Origin: Apostichopus japonicus
Lineage: Eukaryota > Echinodermata > Holothuroidea > Aspidochirotida > Stichopodidae
Assembly: GCF_037975245.1 (NCBI RefSeq)
Contig: NC_092569.1
Location: forward strand, 27,783,668-27,847,667
Direction: 5' to 3'
DNA: 64,000 bases
Both the position numbers and the translations under genes were made by a program. The notes under the pieces are model-generated. The model worked only from the letters and a program-made list of their open reading frames with translations. It ran no database searches and was not told the origin of the DNA. Positions 24,283-36,180 of this stretch are shown here, in pieces. How positions within the stretch are numbered: the first letter of the stretch is position 1; every line of letters starts with the position of its first letter.

Positions 24283-25639
24283 AGAAAAGAAAAGAAAATT
24301 CCCATCATAATGAAGTTGTGTTAAAACCTTGGAGCATAAGCAGTTTTTTACATGTACCCCTCACAAAACATGAACATTCCTAAAGAAAATGCACACAATT
24401 TAATCAGTTGTGATTCTAACTTCTTCAAGTACGTTTGAATCTAGAAAGCCAGATGGCCTATAGTGATTACTTGTCAAAACAGGAACTTGCATTAAACTTT
24501 CATCAGACAAGGTAGGCAACTTTTATAACCAATGCATCATGTTAACAATGCTTAAAACAATGCTCACTCCCACTGTATGCAATTGTGTAGATTGATAATG
24601 AATTATAACAGCTAGATCACTTCCATAAGATATCTAAATTATAGTTGGGCCTAGGCCTAGGTCTAAAAGTATCACCAATCCACATCAGCTTCGGCCTACT
24701 TGCTACAACTTACAAGCTAAAATGGCAATTAGTGGTAATTATATATTGCATTACATGAATATATGTTTATCCCTTATTGAACATAGTACCAGCGTAACTA
24801 TAGGCCCATGCCTGATGCTATTTAAAATGCATTGTCTTGAAATAGCCTAAGTATACCCTACTACTACTAGTACTAGGCCTAGTAGTAGTCCTACTTAAAA
24901 AAGTGACTCGCAGGGTATACGAAGTTACGGTTAACGCACAAAAGGGAATAGAATGCACTAGATTACAATAAAGGCCTAGACCAAAGTCCTCCGTCCGTCC
25001 GAAGGCAATTCCGTTTAATGTTTACTTGTATGTAGGCTACACTGATTCGTTGACAATTATGAGTTGACTATGACAAACAGCAGCTAGCCTATTATATTAA
25101 CTTATAGTATGACTTTAACGTTAGGTCTACGTAACGCAAGCGATTCAAATGCATTCGTCTACCCAGCTTAGTCGTGGGTCTCTAAGCATATCTCGTAATT
25201 GTCACATACACTTACATAATATCAAAACATACCTTCGAATTTTTCAATCAATTCTTCCAGGCCCCAGTCTCCTATAACGTCATTTTCATGCCATTGTAGC
25301 TCGTTATCGCACACTGAGTACGTAACGTTTGTGGCTTGAACGTATATATGGCTGTGGTTACTATAGTACATTTAGTAACGATAAATGTCGACAAACTGGT
25401 ACAGGTATTGCTAGGTACGGTAAATGGGTGTTCACGGTACTAAGAATCCAGCTGACGGGAGGTTTGACCAATCAGAATGCTCGAACTGAAAGTACACTTC
25501 TGCAGGTGTTAAAAAATCCACGCTACATAAATTATGTAACCCTACTCAGGGTCAGAGTAACCCTTCAGGTGTAGGGTGAACGGTTACACCTGGAAAGTGT
25601 TAAAATTCAACACTCCATTTTTTTGCGTGTACCCTCTAC

Positions 25640-26460
25640 ACACAACCTCCTGCCAGCCCCCCCTTTTTTTGGTTCTCGCCAGAGCGTCACTAATTGTTTT
25701 CTCCGGACCGCGACTAATGAGGATGATCATCCGGGTAGCTCATGAATGAAAAGTATGATTACAGTAAAACTCCAAACCTTAGGTGAAGAAAACCACGTTG
25801 TGCTATGGATTCATCATTACAAAACCATTGAACGTGCTTCTGTACTGTTAATTAAAATATGGTCTATCAGGCAGGGATTCGGGAGAAGGGAGAAAATGGT
25901 TACATGGGGGGGGGGGGGAGGTGGAGGTGGAGAGGGAGAGGGAGAAAAATAAATCAATCATAGTAATATAGCAGAAAAGAAGATGGCTTTATGTTGCCAT
26001 AACCTCGACTTGAATAATTAGTAATAGAATATCCCTATTTAAATAGCCTACACTCGAATATTGTTTTACTTCAATCTTTTATTGATCAAACCATCCAGGT
26101 AAGTTTATACATAATGTAATTTGAAAAAAGGAACTACACTCGAATTTTTATAACAGATAAATAATTATTAAAGGAGACTAAGACCACAAATTAAAGTCCA
26201 GACAACAAGAAAAAACGAACAAATGAGATGTAAATACCATCACAGTCTATCGTTTCGCAACATGTAACGTAGTAGTGATTCAACTCGAAGAACAACTACA
26301 AACATTTTTACGCTGTTCCTTCTATAGAAATCTGAGTTGCCTGCAAAGTTACATTTTGGTCATATTTTAAATACATGAGAACCATGACAGGTAAGCAAAA
26401 GTTGCAAATGTATCAGATTTCAAGGGTAAAGGAACGATAATATTATAATAGTAAAATAAA
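25640..26460. other. No gene recognised
   Basis: Spacer between the CACTA-like element and the SDR cluster. A G-rich run with GGTGGAG/GAGAGG repeats lies at about 25905-25945. No supported exon. Confidence 0.5.
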
Positions 26461-27456
26461 GATGTCGTTTACGACATCACAGACCACCTACTGTGATCTA
26501 CCGGTACTCCTTGAAAAACTCGGGGGTTTTGTCAGCCAATATCGGTTCAATCATTCAAAACATATCTCGAGTTAGGAAGAAGAAATGGGATTTTCAACTA
26601 TAACAGTGTTGAATACTTTTCCTGTTCGTGTAAGTGTTTTGTTGTCTGTCACCGGAATATCCCCATAAAAATAATGAATTCTCCCTATACATAGATGATA
26701 GTGACCTATTGCAATAACTTTTGCCAAATCGTCGGTCATTTTGTCAACTTAGCTCTCTGCTTCATAGCGTCACTGGTCTGGACCCTCAGAGACGGTTTCT
26801 CGCTACAGATGCAGTTCTTTATCACCTGGCCCACATCTTCTCCAGTCTGCATAGTTTCTTGCATAACCGGTCCGTAGTTTGCAACGAATTTTTTTCTTAG
26901 ATTTCCTGGGAGGTCATCAACACCATGCAGCGTATACGTCGACTTCATCACGCCCAGATATCCCACCTTGGTTATTCTTGCTTATATTTGTTGCGAAAGA
27001 TGTTTGCACTGGACCAGGTTCATCATTTGTGACGCTGAAAACAAAAATAGAATAGCGTATAGCATCGCTTGGAGTCGGGTCAAGTCAGATCGGATCGAAA
27101 TTTGAAATATAGCTTTCTTTCTTATGCTACATTCGAAAATTTTATATCAGTTATGATCGACATTATATTTCCTCGATCCTCGATATAAGACTTGGAGAGA
27201 ATTAACTCTTCTTAAAAACTATTTAGTCTCCTTGATATTGTTCTTTATTGTATATTATTACCTTACGTAACACTTAATTGATAACTTAACCCATATACTC
27301 ATATACACAAAACAGCAAACTCACAATATATTATAATGGCGAAGTAAAGAAGCAATGGACCCTTCAATGCCTTCTATGGCAAGAGGTTGGACTACTTCGT
27401 TTAAGTTACAGACCATTAGAGCAGTCTCTCAGATGACACCCTAAGTCATAACCTAA

Positions 27457-28954
27457 CACTCTTTCATAGCCTGACATAGCATGGTGTTGAATGTGATCCA
27501 AGAGTACTCTTTTATAGTCTGACTTAGCATGGTGTTGAATGTGATCCAATAGTACTCTTTATAGCCTCACATAGCATGGTGTTGAATGTGATCCAAGAGT
27601 ACTCTTCATAGCCTGACATAGCATGGTGTTGAATGTTATCCAAGAGAACTCTTTTATAGCCTTTCATAGCACGGTGTTGAATGTTATCCAAGAGAACTCT
27701 TTTATAGCCTCACGTAGCATGCTGTTGAATATGATCCAAGAGTACTCTTTTATAGCCTCACATAGCATGGTGTTGAATGTTATCCAAGAGAACTCTTTTA
27801 TAGCCTCACATAGCATGGTGTTGAATGTGATCCAAGAGTACTCTTTTATAGCCTCACATAGCATGGTGTTTAATATGATCCAAGAGTACTCTTTCATAGG
27901 CAACATAGCATGGTGTTGAATGTGATACAGTAGGACTCTTTTATAGCCTGACATAGCATGGTGTTGAATGTGATCCAGTAGGACTCTTTCATAGCCTCAC
28001 ATAGTATGGTGTTGAATGTGGTCCAAGAATACTCTTTATAGCCTCACATAGCATGGTGTTGAATATGATCCAAGAGTACTCTTTTATAGCCTCACATAGC
28101 ATGGTGTTGAATGTTATCCAAGAGAACTCTTTTATAGCCTCACATAGCATGGTGTTGAATGTGATCCAAGAGTACTCTTTTATAGCCTCACATAGCATGG
28201 TGTTTAATATGATCCAAGAGTACTCTTTCATAGGCAACATAGCATGGTGTTGAATGTGATACAGTAGGACTCTTTTATAGCCTGACATAGCATGGTGTTG
28301 AATGTGATCCAAGAGTACTCTTCATAGCCTCACATAGTATGGTGTTGAATGTGGTCCAAGAATACTCTTTATAGCCTCACATAGCATGGTGTTGAATATG
28401 ATCCAAGAGTAATCTTTTATAACCTCACATAGCATGATGTTGAATATGATCCAAGAGTACTCTTTTATAGCCTAACATAGCACGGTGTTGAATGAGATCC
28501 AAGAGTACTCTTTTATAGCCTCACATAGCATGGTGTTGAATGTGATCCAATAGTACTCTTTTATAGCCTCACATAGCATGGCGTTGAATGTGATCCAAGA
28601 GTACTCTTTTATAGCCTCACATAGCTCGCTGTTGAATGTGATCCAAGAGTACACTTTTATAGCCTGACATATCACGGTGTTTAATGTGATCCAAAAGAAC
28701 TCTTTTATAGCCTCACATAGCATGGTGTTGAATGTGATCCAAGAGTACTCTTTTATAGCCAACATAGCATGGTGTTGAATGTGATCCAAGAATACTCTTT
28801 CATAGCCTCACATAGCATGGTGTTAAATGTGATCCAAGAATACTCTTTTATAGCCTCACAAAGCATGGTGTTGAATGAGATCCAAGAATACTCTTTTATA
28901 GCCTCGAATAGCACGGTGGTGACTGTCCTCCAAGAGTACTCTTTTATAGCCTCA
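27457..28954 (-). repeat. 48-bp satellite array, ~31 copies
   Basis: Consensus unit tttatagcctcacatagcat followed by ggtgttgaatgtgatccaag and agtactct (48 bp). Adjacent units create the perfect 12-bp palindrome AAGAGTACTCTT. The unit is 16 codons, so long open frames exist on both strands with 16-residue repeats; these are artefacts. A higher-order duplication with a spacing of 334 bp (about seven units) is marked by 'cataggcaacatagc' at 27895 and 28229. The same satellite is found inverted at 34202-34604, in intron 3 of the neighbouring SDR copy. Confidence 0.93.
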
Positions 28955-29027
28955 GCTTTGAGGTCAAATATCACTTGGTTACCAAATGGTAATCAAATGC
29001 TAGATCTCTAGTTCCATACCTCTTATA

Positions 29028-29328
29028 CAGTGACGTGCACATAATATCAAATGTGTGAGAGCGACGGGGAGGGGGCGAGGTGGGTGTGAGGTACTGATTG
29101 AGGAATATATGAGCTGAACCTTTATGGCAGGGCCGAGACAATAATTTGATGACGGAGGGGTACATGATCCTGGCTTAATTGAAGCCGACTATCATGTCTA
29201 GCGTTCCTTGAAGCTATTAAATAGTCATAACTTACTTACGTGAGGTTAAATGGAAATTTCATCCCGAATGACAATTTGAGATGGGGGCGGGGGGAGGGGG
29301 TAAGTTACCTTCCTAGCATACGCCACTG
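29028..29328 (-). mobile_element. MITE in intron 1 of the inverted SDR copy
   Basis: Ends CAGTGACGTGCAC and (reverse complement of the right side) CAGTGGCGTATGC. Flanks are CTCTTATA (29020-29027) and CTCATATA (29329-29336), seven of eight bases alike, so an aged 8-bp TSD. The same insertion edge (gagcagtggcgtgcg) is visible in intron 1 of the intact gene near 37577, so the insertion predates the duplication. Confidence 0.7.
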
Positions 29329-30289
29329 CTCATATACCTTGGAGTATAGCTCGGAATACATACGCAACGCCTATTGAAAAATGAACATTAGACTTAGAGT
29401 CTTGTTGTAATTTATTACTTTTTGTAAGTGAGAAACATCCCTTTATTGCCCCAAATAATTGGATAATCTGCATAGTGTAATTAATAAACCAACGTCGTTG
29501 CGACCATTGGTTGGCTAAGACCATTAGTTAAGATGTTTTATCGTTCAGGTGGCACCTCTCTGCTGAAAAAAATGTTGATAAAGGTGCTTTGATGCAAAAT
29601 AATGCTATATTTTTTAACATTCAGTCTGCCAGTTGGTCGGATGGGGTGTCCCCCTGATCTTATTCGCCCTTCTCATGCGTCACACAAATATATATTACGT
29701 GGTTGCGCCCCTGCGCCGGCGAAGCCGTAGACACAAACGAAAAACGAAACCATGAGATATTAGTCGCATGATTCAGCTAACACATGGTATATACGTTCTT
29801 ATCTTAAAATTCTTTTCTTTTGCAAGAAGTACAGCTGTATCCAAACCTATGCCAGATGAACACCCAGTGATTACCACTACTTTAACATTAGAGTCGGCCA
29901 TACTGTTTTCAGCTGGTAACTGAACTGAATAATCATCCAATAAACGTGGAAAGACTAAGGTATTTCGATGAAGAACCAACGGAATGAGGCGGTTGTGTGT
30001 TGTCTGTGAATTTTATAGGGCTTTATATGTACTTTGTACTTTGTTTGCGTAATGTCAACATATAGATAAAAATATGACGAAAGGTGTACAATGCAACGCT
30101 TATGTAAACTATGTCCATCACGAATACCATTGTGATATTATATATATATAATATATTTATATAGTGTCCCGTGTAGTCCATGGTAAACCTCTCTTATGTA
30201 GACACCATATAATTGTGTAAATAAAGTGTGACCTTTAGCATGTGATGTTCGTTCAGTAAACGCCTTTAATATATGAACGTTTCTTTACA

Positions 30290-31500
30290 TGTATGATAGA
30301 AAAAACTGCAGTTGTCTCTTAGAGTAATGACTTGCAATTTTCTCAATTCTCACAATCTTGTGAAACACTTGAACTGCACGCTTTGCTTTTTCCAACCTGC
30401 AAGTTCGGATTTGAAGTGTGTATTGTGATTCTCAATCCATTACCCAAAGAAATTATATTTTACCTACTGTGATATTGAAGTTTGATTAAATATGACAAAA
30501 ATCATGAAACGGTATATGTCCATCGTACGGTCAAGTTTTGACCTTGAGCATTGTAGTTATCGTTGAGATACAGTGCGCCTCCCTTTTACCTGTGTATTAG
30601 TTTGAAAGCTGCAATTGTGTCACGGAGTGAAAACTTGCAATTTTGTTAAAACTGCAAAGTCATAGCTGACCAAATTTTCTTGTGAAATACTTGTTAGCAT
30701 GTCTGACTGTTACCATAATTCGTCATTACTTCGGATGTGCAATATGTATTGTTATTCAAAAACCCATTGTGCAAACAAATGCGTCATGCAAATTTGTATT
30801 TGATTGATGTGAATAAATAACGAGGGCCTAATTAGATTTTTAACATAATTATTCATTCAGTGTTACAACTGGCTTCGTGAAGGCTACATTGTTCTGTGAA
30901 GCAGTGTGTTAAAGTATCCATGAACAAACATGGCCGTCGAGCTATAACCACATATCACTTGTATGTATTTTTTTTCTACAAATCCGGTCCACGGGACTTC
31001 TGCGGTGCATATCATAAAACTCTTCTCGGACTTGGTCACCATTTGTCACTGTACAACGCTGCACATTCCAGCCAGGCACTGAGTCCGTGGGGTTGAGTGG
31101 GGGTGTACAGCTCATTTACCAACCCCAAAATCAAATTAAAAGTAAATCTAAGCACTTCATTGATTATAAAGACCTAATAATATATGTCTATATCTGCCTC
31201 GGAATTCCGTCAATTAACATCTTGTTAACATCTCATTAACATCTTATTAGTTCTATTTTCTTCTGAGGGAGGACCCATAGCTCCTATATAGCCTACATAT
31301 AGTAATCCGCTTCAGCGATCACAAGGACGCACACCTCCGTTTTAATACCCCCGACCCGCCAATGCATGCAGTACAGTTCAAGTGTTTCACAAGAATGTGA
31401 CAATTGAGTAAACAATGACTTTGTACTTTCCACAAAATTGCAAGTCATTACTCTGAGACACAACTGCAGTTTTTCTATTATACATGTAAAATTGTTCATC
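30290..31500. repeat. Inner arms and centre of the SDR inverted repeat
   Basis: 30290-30400 is the reverse complement of about 31383-31490, with some indels (caagtgtttcacaag, attgcaagtcattactct and caactgcagttttt are shared). These are 5' flanks of the two head-to-head SDR copies. The unique centre is about 30420-31280. The outer limits of the arms are about 26461 and 35928. Confidence 0.8.
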
Positions 31501-34201
31501 GAGTCATAAAAACCCCTATCAATTCAAGATATCAAACAGAAGGTATACAAGAAACAGACGACACACCACTACCCCCCCCCCCCATCTCAAATCGTCAATT
31601 GGGATGAAATTTCCATTTAACCTCACATAAAGTAGTGGCTGTGTAGATTATCGCAGACTTATCTTCCTTCCAACTACATAAAGTCGCTTCTGCTACGGTT
31701 GTCTATCACTCCCTAAAACCAATTGTATATGAACCAGAGAACACAACTTGAGAATTGGACTATCGAACGAAACAAACTAAGGTTTAATAAAAGTGTGAAC
31801 GCCCTTACGAGCCAAAGAGATGTTCCAATATATCAAGATAGTTTGGCCTTAATAATTTTCACAGCAATCTACGATTAACTGTGATTGTTTGCACTGTAAC
31901 TTATATTTACAAAACCCAAGTAAATGCTTAAAGGTAAAGACTTTGTCCACCATTTTATAATGTTTTGATATTTTATCAATCGGGTTTGTTGCTCAAGAAG
32001 ATAGCAATAGATTAATTGTTACAACCTTTGGAACTTTGAAAGTTAATACGGTCCTGTATAGGCCCATTCAGAGCAAATAATTATTGTCGGTACAAATTCA
32101 ATCGCACCGGTGACTCTCACTATTATATATTAATTTATTGTTAGGGTGTTTTTTTTTTCTATTTGAGGTCATCGGGTGTCGATAACGAAAGCTTTTCATT
32201 TAATTTGGCTCCGAAAGGTTATTTTAGCGTGAACGGCTTATTTATCTAGCTTTGACAAATCAAAGTTACGTAAATCAAAATGACCTAGTAAACAATCTCG
32301 TTCATATTGTTTGCTCGTGTCGGCCTACCTCTAAACTGCTACAAACTGAACAATGTGAACTTTCCACAGACTGGTGGCTCCATATTAACTGGGTATTGTA
32401 ACCAAGTGATTATTTGACCTCAAAGCTGAACTAGTACTCTGCTTCTACGCTATTCTGATAAGGACCAGCTATAGTGTATAAAGAGTTCCGTTATGTCTGG
32501 AATCTAGAAAGGAATACATCATGAATACTACGGATGCAGCATGAAGCACACTCAGACAATAAAGGAGCGAAAAATCAATAAGTTTAGGATTGAACCAGGA
32601 TTTATTCAACTATTAAATCAGACAGATTTACAAGCTTCTTTGAGGCTTAAGGCCAAAGATATCGAAACGCAACAAGCCAAGTCTCTTATTGGGATTAACA
32701 TACACTCATATTGATATTAATGATTAACTTTACTCATTATCACTTTACCGAATATTTCCAAGTAAGTTATGGGGAGTGGCAACTCAGAGTCGCGGAAGGT
32801 CACATGTCACAATGTTTAACTCAGAAACGCGAGGTAATTTGTTGGTTTTCGGAAGAATTGCCAAAGCGTGTAGCGTATACTTAAGCGGCCCCTCCTGGAA
32901 ACGACAGCCCGAAATGCATGTTGTACCTATGTTTTACAATAGTTACAAGCAGCTCTCTATCGGCTCTAAACAATTAGCAGAGAGTTAAAACATTAATTCC
33001 GTTAATGGATCAAAATTATGACTGTGGTGATCGTATTTTGATTTGCCTAAACCATTCAAGAGAATGATATACTCAAATCTGAATATGACACTTATCAGCA
33101 GGGAAACCTAGGGTGAGGTTGTGGGGGGGGGATGCTGCGGTAACACAAGAAGTATAACTTGTAATGCTTATAAAGAATACAGCTACACAGTATGTACCTT
33201 TATGTTATCGATTTGTTTTTTTTAAATTATCAACCTCCATCCATCCCTTCACCTCCTATTATTTCAGGCTCTGATCCAAGGAATTCTCAGTAGGTATTAG
33301 TACAACCATATGTTTTGACCTACTTATCGGTTAAATTTATAGCCTATAACTATGCCTCACAATGCACCTTTTCAAGTGTATATTTATATTTCTACTGAGG
33401 AGAACCCCTTCCAGAACCCCTATCATGTAATTGCCTCCCCACCCCCCCCCACTCCTTCCTTTACAAGATTCGAGGATCAACCCCAATCAGGTCATGCAGT
33501 TATATTATCTTAGCCTGTTAATTCCTTTATTTTTGGATCGTCACAAGTATTAATAACTATCAAGAATAAGTTTTGTTTTGTTACATGAGGTCACTCTTTT
33601 ATCTTCCTATCTTCAGTCAATAACGCCGCCAGCGGACAGCACGGCCATTTTGAATCCGTTACCTTAGAACAGATGCAATCTCTGTTCCAAACCAACGTGT
33701 TTGGTACACTCCGCATAACGCAAGAAGTTGTTAAGAAGATGAAAGAGCGGAAATCTGGTCATATTATCTTCATATCATCCATCGGTGGTATAACGCGTAA
33801 GTTTCCATAATGTTATTTATGGTGAATTCTAATCTACACTCAAAAACTCAATTGCGCATGTAGTTTGTTGACCTGGCATATCAGCTGTCATAATTGAGAG
33901 AATCTTTCAACAGCTGTATATCTTTGTATAGAGGATGTTGGTCGAAGCAATAATAGTCAGAAATTGTTCTAAATCTAGGAAATATAAAGGCCTACCAGCA
34001 GATAATTTGATTTTGCTGTATCCTTGAGAATGGCAAATCGCTCACCCCGCCCACTTACCTGTTTATTATCAATTCAAAATTGATATCCTTATTTTTCCAA
34101 ACAAAATAACCAAATGAAAAGAGCAACCAATATAATAAATTCTTGGAGAGTTTTCGGAAGAAACAAAAGCAAAACTCTGCAGGCCTTAATATAATAATAT
34201 G

Positions 34202-34604
34202 TGAGGCTATTAAAAGAGTACTCTTGGATCACATTCAACACCATGCTATGTCAGGCTATGAAAGAGTACTCTTGGATCACATTCAACACCATGCTATGTC
34301 AGACTATGAAAGAGTGCTCTTGGATCACATTCAACACCATGCTATGTCAGGCTATGAAAAAGTACTCTTGGATCACATTCAACACCATGCTATGTCAGGC
34401 TATGAAAGAGCACTCTTGGATCACATTCAACACCATGCTATGTCAGACTATAAAAAAGTACTCTTGGATCACATCCAACACCATGCTATGTCAGGTTATG
34501 AAAGAGTACTCTTGGATCACATTCAACACCATGCTATGTCAGACTATAAAGAGTACTCTTGGATCACATTCAACACCATGCTTTGTCAAGCTATGAAAGA
34601 GTGT
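34202..34604 (+). repeat. 48-bp satellite, ~8 copies, inverted relative to 27.4-28.9 kb
   Basis: Units of 'gagtactcttggatcacatt', 'caacaccatgctatgtcagg', 'ctatgaaa' (48 bp), in intron 3 of the truncated SDR copy and in opposite orientation to the larger array. The right edge (gaaagagtgttaggtaatgagcttag) is identical in position in both copies, so the satellite was present before the inverted duplication. The reading frames across it are artefacts. Confidence 0.92.
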
Positions 34605-35672
34605 TAGGTAATGAGCTTAGGGGGTAATCTGGGAGACTGCTCTAATGGTCTGTAACTTAAACGAAGTAGTCCAACCTCTTCAACTCATGAACTATTCGTT
34701 TGAAGGGTCATTTCTCAAAACTGGTAGCAATGTTTTTTAACAGTCTGCAGCACACTCTATTATAGTTTGAGCCTATTGTCACCTTTTAACTTACCTATTT
34801 AGACGTTGCAAGAGACAGTTTGTTCTTATTTCTTTTACAGCGTTCCCGTTTACTGACTTCTACATCGGAACGAAGTTTGCCATAGAAGGCATTGCAGGGT
34901 CCATGGCTCCATTACTTCGTCATTATAATATATTGTAAGTTGGCTGTTTTGTGTATATGAGTATGGGTTAAGTTATCAAATTAAGAGTTACGTAAGGTAA
35001 TACTCTATCAGTGTGACACAATTATATGCTATTGTACTAACAAAGAACGATATCAAGGCGACTTTTTTTCCTTTTTTTTCGTTTTTTTTTAAAGAATGAA
35101 TTCTCCCCAAGTCTTATATCGAGGATCGAAAAGATATAATGTCTGCCATAGCTGATATAACATTTTCGAATATAGCATAAGAAAGAAAGCTATATTTCAA
35201 GATCCGATCCGATCCGACATGACCCGATTCCAATCGATGCTATGCTATTCTACTATATATTTTTTTTTTTCATTCTCAGCGTAACATGTGTTGAACCTGG
35301 TCCAGTGCAAACATCTATCACTACAAATATAAGCAAGAATAACCAAGGTGGGATAACTGAGCGTGATGAAGTCGACGTAGATGCTGGTGTTGATGACTTC
35401 GCAAGAAATCAAAGAAAGAAATTCGTTGCAACCTTCGTACCGTTTATGCAACAAATTATGCAGACTGGAGAAGATGTGGGCCAGGTGATAAAGAACTGCA
35501 TCTGTAGCGAGAAACCGTCTCTGAGAGTTCAGACCAGTGACGCAATGAAGCAGAGAGCTAAGGCGGTACTGGTGGACCCAAGCGGTGACAAAATGACCGA
35601 CGAGTTGGAAAAGTTATTACAATAGGTCTCTATCATCTATGTAAAAGTAGTTAACCAAAGTTATCATACATT

Positions 35673-35678
35673 AATAAA
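35673..35678 (+). terminator. AATAAA poly(A) signal of the truncated SDR copy
   Basis: Canonical AATAAA 47 nt after the stop codon of the truncated copy. The aligned position in the intact gene reads AATAGA (41813-41818), a known weaker variant. Confidence 0.55.
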
Positions 35679-35944
35679 CATACACTTCCTAATTTTCAAC
35701 AGGGAGGATTCATTATTTTTATGGGGATATTCCGGTGACAGACAACAAAACACTTACACGAATAGGAAAAGCATTCCACTGTTATAGTTAAAAACCCCAT
35801 CTGAATATCTTCTTCCTAACTCGAGATATATTTTCATTGATTTAAAACAAGGATATTGGCTGGCAAACTCCCGATACTTCTATGGAGTAGATAACAGTAG
35901 GTGGTATGTGATTGCATAACGACATGTCTATTTTCCTATTGTAT

Positions 35945-36180
35945 TGTAACGTGAATGGTCTTTATACTCCTCCGTAGTAAGCTTTGCACATAGCTTTATA
36001 ACCAGCCATGTCATGAATATTCAAATGGTCTTATTGCTTTATTTTCCAATTGTAATATTATTCCGCTTGAAGACTGATAATTAAATTTGCAATGCTTGCT
36101 TAGCTGTTAAGGTTCTCATGTATAAAATATATGATCGAAATGTAACTTTTTCTCAGACATATATTTTTACGTCTGTGAAG
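35945..36180 (+). repeat. 3'-flank block repeated behind SDR copies
   Basis: Contains gaatggtctttatactcctccgtagtaagc, agccagccatgtcatgaatatt-like text and atgatcgaaatgtaactttt. Versions recur at about 42095-42215 (behind the intact gene) and 43425-43505, so the 3' flank has been copied at least three times. The remaining sequence to 36830 shows no gene. Confidence 0.7.

Larger units (their letters stand above)
21944..25629 (-). mobile_element. CACTA/EnSpm-like element, 3.7 kb, decayed
   Basis: The left end reads CACTCAAAAAAATGAAGTG and the right end in reverse complement CACGCAAAAAAATGGAGTG; similarity continues for several more bases (TT.AATTT). Each end abuts TA. The left subterminal region is packed with AAGTGTTAAATT-like and CTTCTGGGTGT repeats, typical of CACTA elements. 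A frameshifted transposon-associated protein lies inside on the minus strand (24282 to about 23950). A possible first exon encoding WGLEELIEKFE ends at a GTATGT donor near 25239. No DDE transposase was found. Confidence 0.68.
26706..29901 (-). pseudogene. SDR (RDH8/HSD17B1-like) pseudogene, inverted copy
   Basis: Exon 1 (29901-29803) still encodes MADSNVKVVVITGCSSGIG with the cofactor motif, but its donor GT is AT. Exons 2 and 3 are missing: intron 1 breaks at about 28955 straight into the 48-bp satellite that belongs in intron 3. Exon 4 keeps only its 3' half (about 27322-27391), fused to intron 3 sequence by a roughly 200-bp deletion. Exon 5 (about 27035-26706) has a 4-nt insertion (gctgCATGgtgtt) that shifts the frame, and a deletion of about 23 nt before the C-terminus (KLTK then stop). 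Compared with the intact gene at 36996-41766, these lesions make it non-functional. The order of the pieces shows it was once a full gene read leftward. Confidence 0.9.
31505..35678 (+). pseudogene. SDR copy lacking exons 1 and 2
   Basis: The 5' leader (ctatcaattcaag.tat.aa, 31519) jumps after cagacgacacac (31566) directly into intron 1 sequence, so exon 1 has been deleted relative to the intact gene. No exon 2 is found before the conserved intron 2 blocks at about 32160-32290 and 32830-32990. Exons 3 (33617-33796), 4 (34841-34934) and 5 (35280-35625) are open, have good splice sites and keep NNAA, ISS, YIGTK and VEPGPVQT, with a stop at 35623. Without the N-terminal Rossmann half (TGxxxGxG, ATMR) it cannot bind cofactor as a normal SDR. 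It could be transcribed as a fragment; a truncated pseudogene is most likely. Confidence 0.82.

Noticed and set aside
27623-28312. Long open frames on both strands (MVLNVIQE..SFIASHS and ITFNTMLCEAIKEYSW repeats)
   Set aside because: They come from the 48-bp (16-codon) satellite, which lies in an SDR intron; no gene.
27457-28954. CRISPR-like array because of regular repeats
   Set aside because: Contiguous 48-bp units without spacers, in an animal intron; a satellite.
34143-34607. 154- and 131-codon frames with DHIQHHAMSGY or SWITFNTMLCQ repeats
   Set aside because: Same satellite in intron 3 of the truncated SDR copy.
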